DNA of 52,065 nt. Origin: an uncultured Acetatifactor sp. Its GTDB lineage: Bacteria; Bacillota; Clostridia; Lachnospirales; Lachnospiraceae. Below are positions 48,456-52,065 of this stretch, piece by piece (position 1 is the stretch's first letter; every line of letters begins with the position of its first letter). Made by a program: the position numbers and the translations under genes. The notes beneath the pieces were generated by a model. That model had not been told where the DNA came from. It did no database searches and worked only from the letters and a program-made list of their open reading frames with translations. The stretch is taken from NCBI GenBank assembly GCA_910585665.1, contig CAJUFI010000027.1:1-52065 (forward strand), written 5' to 3'.

Positions 48456-49399
48456 GCAAGGAGAAGAAGAATAAGAAAAGCGTGTCTCTGTCGGCGAAAA
48501 AAGCAAGGCTGGGCTGGGTGTTCGTATCTCCGTTCGTGATCGGTTTCTTTGTGTTCTATCTGGTGGTGATCGTGGAATCCATCCAGTACAGCTTCATGGA
48601 TATCAAGACACTGCCCGAAGGCGGCTTTACCATGTCATTTGCGGGCTGGGCGAACTATCAATACATGACCAGGACCGTCACGTATTTCCTGGACGGCATG
48701 TGGGGCACCGTGAGGGATATGCTGTACAGCCTTCCCATATTGCTGCTGTTCAGCCTGTTCGTGGCAATGGTATTGAACCAGAATCTGAGAGGCCGAGGGC
48801 TGTTCCGCGCCATCTTTTTCGTGCCGGTCATCCTGACCACGGGCATCATCGCCAAGTCCGATGCCGTCAACAATGTGATGACCACATTTTCGGCAATGGA
48901 CACAGGAAATGTGACTACAACGGCTGAGACGATGTCTTCTGCGTTCAGCATCAGAGGGCTGATGTTCTATATAGAGGATATGTTCACGTTCGCTCCCTGG
49001 CTGCTGGAGTTCATCGAAACCGCCGCCACCAATGTGTACGCCGTCATCAGCCAGTCCGGCGTGCAGATCCTGATATTCCTGGCAGGCCTGCAGAGCATTT
49101 CGCCCTCTCTGTATGAGGCGGCGAAGATGGAGGGATGCTCTTCCTGGGAGAGCTTCTGGAAGATCACTCTGCCGATGATAAGCCCCATGATCCTGGTCAA
49201 CATCATCTACAGCATCGTGGACTGCTTTACAAGATATGACAATAGTGTCATGAATGCCATACAGCAGATGATAACGGCCACGGATTACGGTTATGCCTCT
49301 GCGGCCGCGTGGATCTACTTCTGTGTGATCGCGCTGCTGGTGCTGGTGCTTCTGGGGATTGCCAGCCGGTTCGTGTTCTATCAGGGGAAAGAGAGATAA
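48452..49399 (+). CDS. carbohydrate ABC transporter permease, pair B subunit 1
   Basis: A 315-residue permease. About six membrane segments begin with LGWVFVSPFVIGFFVFYLVVIV; the EAA loop reads LYEAAKMEGCSSWESFWKITLPMISPM. A long insert of about 50 residues (DAVNNVMTTFSAMDTGNVTTTAETMSSAFS) lies between segments and is absent from pair A. GTG 48452 is used, with GGAGGTGA about 10 bases upstream, overlapping the stop of the DUF5696-like gene and so translationally coupled to it. It pairs with the next gene. Confidence 0.9.
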   Translation: MSKEKKNKKSVSLSAKKARLGWVFVSPFVIGFFVFYLVVIVESIQYSFMDIKTLPEGGFTMSFAGWANYQYMTRTVTYFLDGMWGTVRDMLYSLPILLLFSLFVAMVLNQNLRGRGLFRAIFFVPVILTTGIIAKSDAVNNVMTTFSAMDTGNVTTTAETMSSAFSIRGLMFYIEDMFTFAPWLLEFIETAATNVYAVISQSGVQILIFLAGLQSISPSLYEAAKMEGCSSWESFWKITLPMISPMILVNIIYSIVDCFTRYDNSVMNAIQQMITATDYGYASAAAWIYFCVIALLVLVLLGIASRFVFYQGKER

Positions 49400-49411
49400 G
49401 GAGGGGGAAAG

Positions 49412-50368
49412 ATGACGACATATGAACGATTTAAACAATCCCATGGGGCCAGGCTGCTGAGGAGAGGGACTTTGAAGTTCCTGCAGTATGCGCTGCTGAT
49501 AGGCCTGAGCTATTATATCCTGTCTCCCCTGCTGCTGAAGATCGCCACCAGCTTCATGACGGAGTCGGATCTGCTGGACAGCCTGGTGGTATATATCCCC
49601 AGGGAGTTCACCCTCTGGAACTACAGGAGGGCGGCGGAATTCCTGAACTATTGGGAGGCCCTGCGCAACACGGCGCTCATCTCCCTGACGGCGGGCCTGA
49701 TCCAGATGCTGGTCTGCTCCCTGGTGGGCTACGGCCTTGCCAAGTTCAAGTTCAAGGGCAGAGGGCTCGTGATGGCAGTGGTGTTTTTTTCCATCATCAC
49801 GCCGCCCCTGACTTATCAACCTTCTATGTACCTGCACTTTCGGTACTTTGACGTGTTCGGCATCATCGAGGCTACCACGGGATCCACAATCAATCTTCTG
49901 GACTCCCTGTGGCCGCTGCTGATCCTGTCGGTGACGGGCTTTGCCTTCAAGAACGGCCTGTACATATTCATGATGATGCAGTTCTTCCGGGGCTTTCCCG
50001 AGGAGCTGGAGGAGGCGGCTTATGTGGACGGTTACGGTGTGTTCCGGACCTTCTTCCGCATCATCCTGCCCAACTCCATCCCGATGCTGATCACGGTATT
50101 CACGTTCGCCTTTGCGTGGCAGTGGACGGACACTTTTTACACGTCCATGTTCTTCAGCAGGATCAAGACGCTGTCCAACATGCTTTCGAGAGGCTTCGAG
50201 GGCATGACCGTGGACGGGCACGCCATGGCCCTGTCGGCCGGGCAGCCGCTGACCATAGCCCTGGGCGGTACGTACAGCCTGATGGTGATTGTTCCCCTGA
50301 TCATCGTGTATATCTTTACACAGAGATTTTTGACCCAGGGAATCGAGAGAAGCGGTATCGTAGGCTAA
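49412..50368 (+). CDS. carbohydrate ABC transporter permease, pair B subunit 2
   Basis: A 318-residue MalG-like permease. The first membrane segment is near 25-47, followed by LRNTALISLTAGLIQMLVCSLVGYGLAKFKFKG and the EAA loop ELEEAAYVDGYGVFRTFFRIILPNSIP. It has a longer C-terminal loop than the pair A subunit (FFSRIKTLSNMLSRGFEGMTVDG). GGAGGGGG precedes the start. It is the last transport gene; the regulator follows after a 224-base gap. The two permease pairs are clearly different proteins, so the locus encodes two importers fed by five binding proteins. Confidence 0.9.
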   Translation: MTTYERFKQSHGARLLRRGTLKFLQYALLIGLSYYILSPLLLKIATSFMTESDLLDSLVVYIPREFTLWNYRRAAEFLNYWEALRNTALISLTAGLIQMLVCSLVGYGLAKFKFKGRGLVMAVVFFSIITPPLTYQPSMYLHFRYFDVFGIIEATTGSTINLLDSLWPLLILSVTGFAFKNGLYIFMMMQFFRGFPEELEEAAYVDGYGVFRTFFRIILPNSIPMLITVFTFAFAWQWTDTFYTSMFFSRIKTLSNMLSRGFEGMTVDGHAMALSAGQPLTIALGGTYSLMVIVPLIIVYIFTQRFLTQGIERSGIVG

Positions 50369-50538
50369 GCGGGCCGCAGGCAGCCATCTGTAGCCTGAAC
50401 CGAAAGTGCGTTCTGCCTTTGCCGGGCCGCCCGGGAGATGCCCCTGGATTAGAAGGGATTCCGTGTCATCCATCGGGCCGGCTTCGGCAAAGATTTCCAC
50501 ATTTTGTGTCCATCAGGGAAACCCTGGGAAATTTTAGG

Positions 50539-50567
50539 TTGACATATCATTTCAAAAAAGGTAAAGT
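50539..50567 (+). promoter_or_regulatory. promoter and operator of the GntR-LacI regulator gene
   Basis: TTGACA (50539-50544) and TAAAGT (50562-50567) with a 17-base spacer. The -35 box is part of TTGACATATCATT (50539-50551), nearly identical to the composite at 23478. A further half site, AATGATATAAGA, lies at 50570-50581, between the transcript start and the gene. The arrangement implies autoregulation. Confidence 0.7.
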
Positions 50568-50592
50568 AAAATGATATAAGAGGGGTATACAA

Positions 50593-51726
50593 ATGGATAA
50601 GGAACTTCTGTATCAGAGAATTTATAACGATCTTCTGGAAGGAATTCAAACACAGAGCTATCCGCCCGGGGGACGTCTTCCCTCCGAGAAAGAACTGGCG
50701 GAGCAATACGGCGTAAGCCGCATCACAAGCAAAAAAGCGCTGGAAATGCTGGCTGAGAGGAACTTTATCACCAGACGGCCCGGAAAAGGTTCCTACGTGC
50801 GGGAGAATGTCAGGGTGGAGAGCAAGAAAAATGCCAGTCCCTTGTCGAACAATGGACCGGAGGGCAAGGGAAGGATCCTGGGAGTGGTTCTGGATTGCTT
50901 CGGCGTATCCTTTGGCTGCAAGATTGTCAAGGGAATCGAGCGGGAGTGTAGGAAGCACAATTTCTACATGGTCCTGAAGTGTACATACGGCGACATGGCG
51001 GAGGAGTCGAGAGCCATAAAAGAACTGATTGCGATGGGGGCGGAGGGAATCATTTTGATGTGTGTGCAGGGCGAGATCTACAATGCGGATGTGCTGCGCC
51101 TGTCCGTGGAGAAGTTCCCCATCATCATGATTGACAGGGCGCTGTCAGGAGTGCCGATTCCCTGTGTGTGTACGGACAATTACCACGCCTCCCGGGATCT
51201 GATGTCAGTGCTGATTGAGAAGGGGCACAAGGAGATTTCTTTCTTCTCCCATCCGTCCATGCAGACTTCCAGCGTGGCAGCGCGCTTCCTGGGATATCTG
51301 GACAGCTTGCTGGACCATGGCCTCAAGACCAATGAAGATATGTGGCTGAGGAATCTGGACGGTATTCTTCCCCGTACAGAGGGAGCCGTTGGGGAAGAGT
51401 GCATGGATGTGAAGAAAGTCAAGGCTTTCATCCAGGAGCATCCTCATGTGACGGGATTTTTTGCCGTGGGCGTGGAGTTGGGATACATGGTCTACAGTAT
51501 CCTGCGTGAGCTGGGCCAGGAAAAGGAAAAAGAAGTGGTGTTCTTCGATAGCCCTGATATATTCTACAATCCCAAGCCGGCCTGTTCTTATGTGGTGCAG
51601 GATGAATATTTGATGGGAACCCTGGCAGTGCAATATCTGGAGAACCTGATAGAGGGCAAGGAAGTGCCGCAGAAATGCGATGTCCCCTATCAGATAGTAC
51701 GGGGGGGTATTATTAGGACTGATTAA
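50593..51726 (+). CDS. GntR-type HTH fused to LacI-type sugar-sensing domain (AraR-like regulator)
   Basis: A 377-residue repressor-type protein. Residues of about 5-75 form a GntR winged helix (YPPGGRLPSEKELAEQYGVS, then ITSKKALEMLAERNFITRRPGKGSYV). The rest (about 95-375) is a LacI/periplasmic-binding-like effector domain starting GRILGVVLDCFGVSFGCKIVKGIE. The same domain pair is known in AraR-type regulators, which bind palindromes and release them on sugar binding. It ends the mannoside locus. The repeated AATGAYRTATCATT-like sites at four promoters, including its own, make it the best candidate local regulator. The effector is probably a mannose oligosaccharide (inference). Confidence 0.92.
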   Translation: MDKELLYQRIYNDLLEGIQTQSYPPGGRLPSEKELAEQYGVSRITSKKALEMLAERNFITRRPGKGSYVRENVRVESKKNASPLSNNGPEGKGRILGVVLDCFGVSFGCKIVKGIERECRKHNFYMVLKCTYGDMAEESRAIKELIAMGAEGIILMCVQGEIYNADVLRLSVEKFPIIMIDRALSGVPIPCVCTDNYHASRDLMSVLIEKGHKEISFFSHPSMQTSSVAARFLGYLDSLLDHGLKTNEDMWLRNLDGILPRTEGAVGEECMDVKKVKAFIQEHPHVTGFFAVGVELGYMVYSILRELGQEKEKEVVFFDSPDIFYNPKPACSYVVQDEYLMGTLAVQYLENLIEGKEVPQKCDVPYQIVRGGIIRTD

Positions 51727-51730
51727 ATGG

Positions 51731-51774
51731 GAAAGGGCGATTGAATTTGAGTTTCATGCCCTTTCTTATTTTTT
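51731..51774 (+). terminator. rho-independent terminator of the regulator gene
   Basis: GAAAGGGC (51731-51738) and GCCCTTTC (51758-51765) form an 8-pair stem with a long loop, followed by TTATTTTTT at 51766-51774. Confidence 0.85.
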
Positions 51775-52014
51775 GCTCTGAAAGGGCAGGTTGCGGGGAC
51801 GGGGACGGCGTCGGAGCTTATGGGAGGGAGGAGGGAGCGGTGGATTCGGCGGGGGATGCGGCGGGGGATGCGGCTCTGGTGGGTTCGGTGGATGCTTTGC
51901 TGCGGAGGTCTCGCTGTGGATGCTTCGCGGCGGATGCTTTGCTGCGGAGGTCTCGCTGTAAATGTTTCCTGTATTTCGTGGTTGTTACGGGCTGGATTTC
52001 ATGGTAAACTATAG
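51775..52014. repeat. G-rich low-complexity gap with two 28-base direct repeats
   Basis: No credible gene. The stretch is rich in GGGGGATGCGG-type runs. A 28-base sequence starting GGATGCTTTGCTGCGG occurs at 51890-51917 and again, unchanged, at 51932-51959. An open frame of 88 codons from 51741 crosses the terminator and the repeats and has a composition unlike a protein, so it is not called. A possible promoter (TTGTTA 51982-51987, TAAACT 52005-52010, spacer 17) faces out of the window. Confidence 0.7.
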
Positions 52015-52065
52015 TAAGGAATTGTCTACAAATAACTGATGCAAGTTTATAGCCGTTTTCGTTGT
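52015..52065. repeat. short palindromic repeat element, copy B (cut by the window end)
   Basis: The last 51 bases (TAAGGAATTGTCTACAAATA onward, ending CCGTTTTCGTTGT) are the reverse complement of 220-270 with one mismatch. The other half of the element would lie beyond the window. Its orientation is opposite to copy A. Confidence 0.8.

Noticed and set aside
51741..52007. An 88-codon frame at the right end
   Set aside because: It crosses a terminator and an exact direct repeat, and its Gly/Ala/Asp/Cys-rich product has no protein-like pattern. No ribosome site fits.

Overview
The window looks like chromosomal DNA of a GC-rich gut-type member of the Clostridia, most likely Lachnospiraceae. The grounds are Gram-positive lipoprotein signals, strong AGGAGG-type ribosome sites, solute-binding proteins and permeases of carbohydrate ABC importers without a local ATPase, a Yip1/NHL protein and a DUF5696-like protein beside them, and Clostridia-type PadR, XRE and GntR-LacI regulators. 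This is inferred from protein character, not from a marker gene. No tRNA, rRNA, CRISPR array, transposase or phage gene was seen.

Layout. Bases 1-530: tail of a possible upstream gene, a terminator, a short palindromic repeat element, then a sigma-70 promoter with a palindromic operator. 530-3205: PadR-type repressor, a tiny His/Gly-rich ORF and a two-gene ABC-2 type exporter. 3295-4914 (minus strand): PocR-GGDEF-HD protein. 5069-15714 (plus): one long signalling operon, namely response regulator/HD-GYP, PAS histidine kinase, second response regulator/HD-GYP, CheR, CheB, CheY-like, CheA, CheW, a minimal MCP and an Hpt protein, closed by a good terminator. No flagellar gene is present. 15813-19823: glycogen-debranching GH13 enzyme, a truncated S8 protease remnant, and an XRE regulator.

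20230-51726 is a carbohydrate locus that reads as an alpha-mannan or alpha-mannoside utilisation system. It has three cytoplasmic GH38 alpha-mannosidases, one secreted GH76-type endo-alpha-1,6-mannanase lipoprotein, a non-catalytic lipoprotein with several carbohydrate-binding modules, four paralogous solute-binding lipoproteins, a fifth binding protein fused to carbohydrate-binding modules, two pairs of ABC permeases, a membrane NHL-TPR-Yip1 protein, a DUF5696-like membrane-anchored protein, and a GntR-LacI type regulator at the end. The inferred flow is: GH76 cuts the alpha-1,6 backbone outside, surface modules and binding proteins hold the products, the permeases (with an ATPase encoded elsewhere) import them, and the GH38 enzymes trim them inside.

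A recurring near-palindrome, roughly AATGAYRTATCATT, lies on or next to the promoters of the first GH38 gene, the second GH38 gene, the GH76 gene and the GntR-LacI gene itself. I propose it as the operator of that regulator. Several very stable stem-loops sit between binding-protein genes and their neighbours, suggesting differential expression within the operon. The window is bounded at both edges by inverted copies of the same short repeat (220-270 and 52015-52065, 50 of 51 bases matching).
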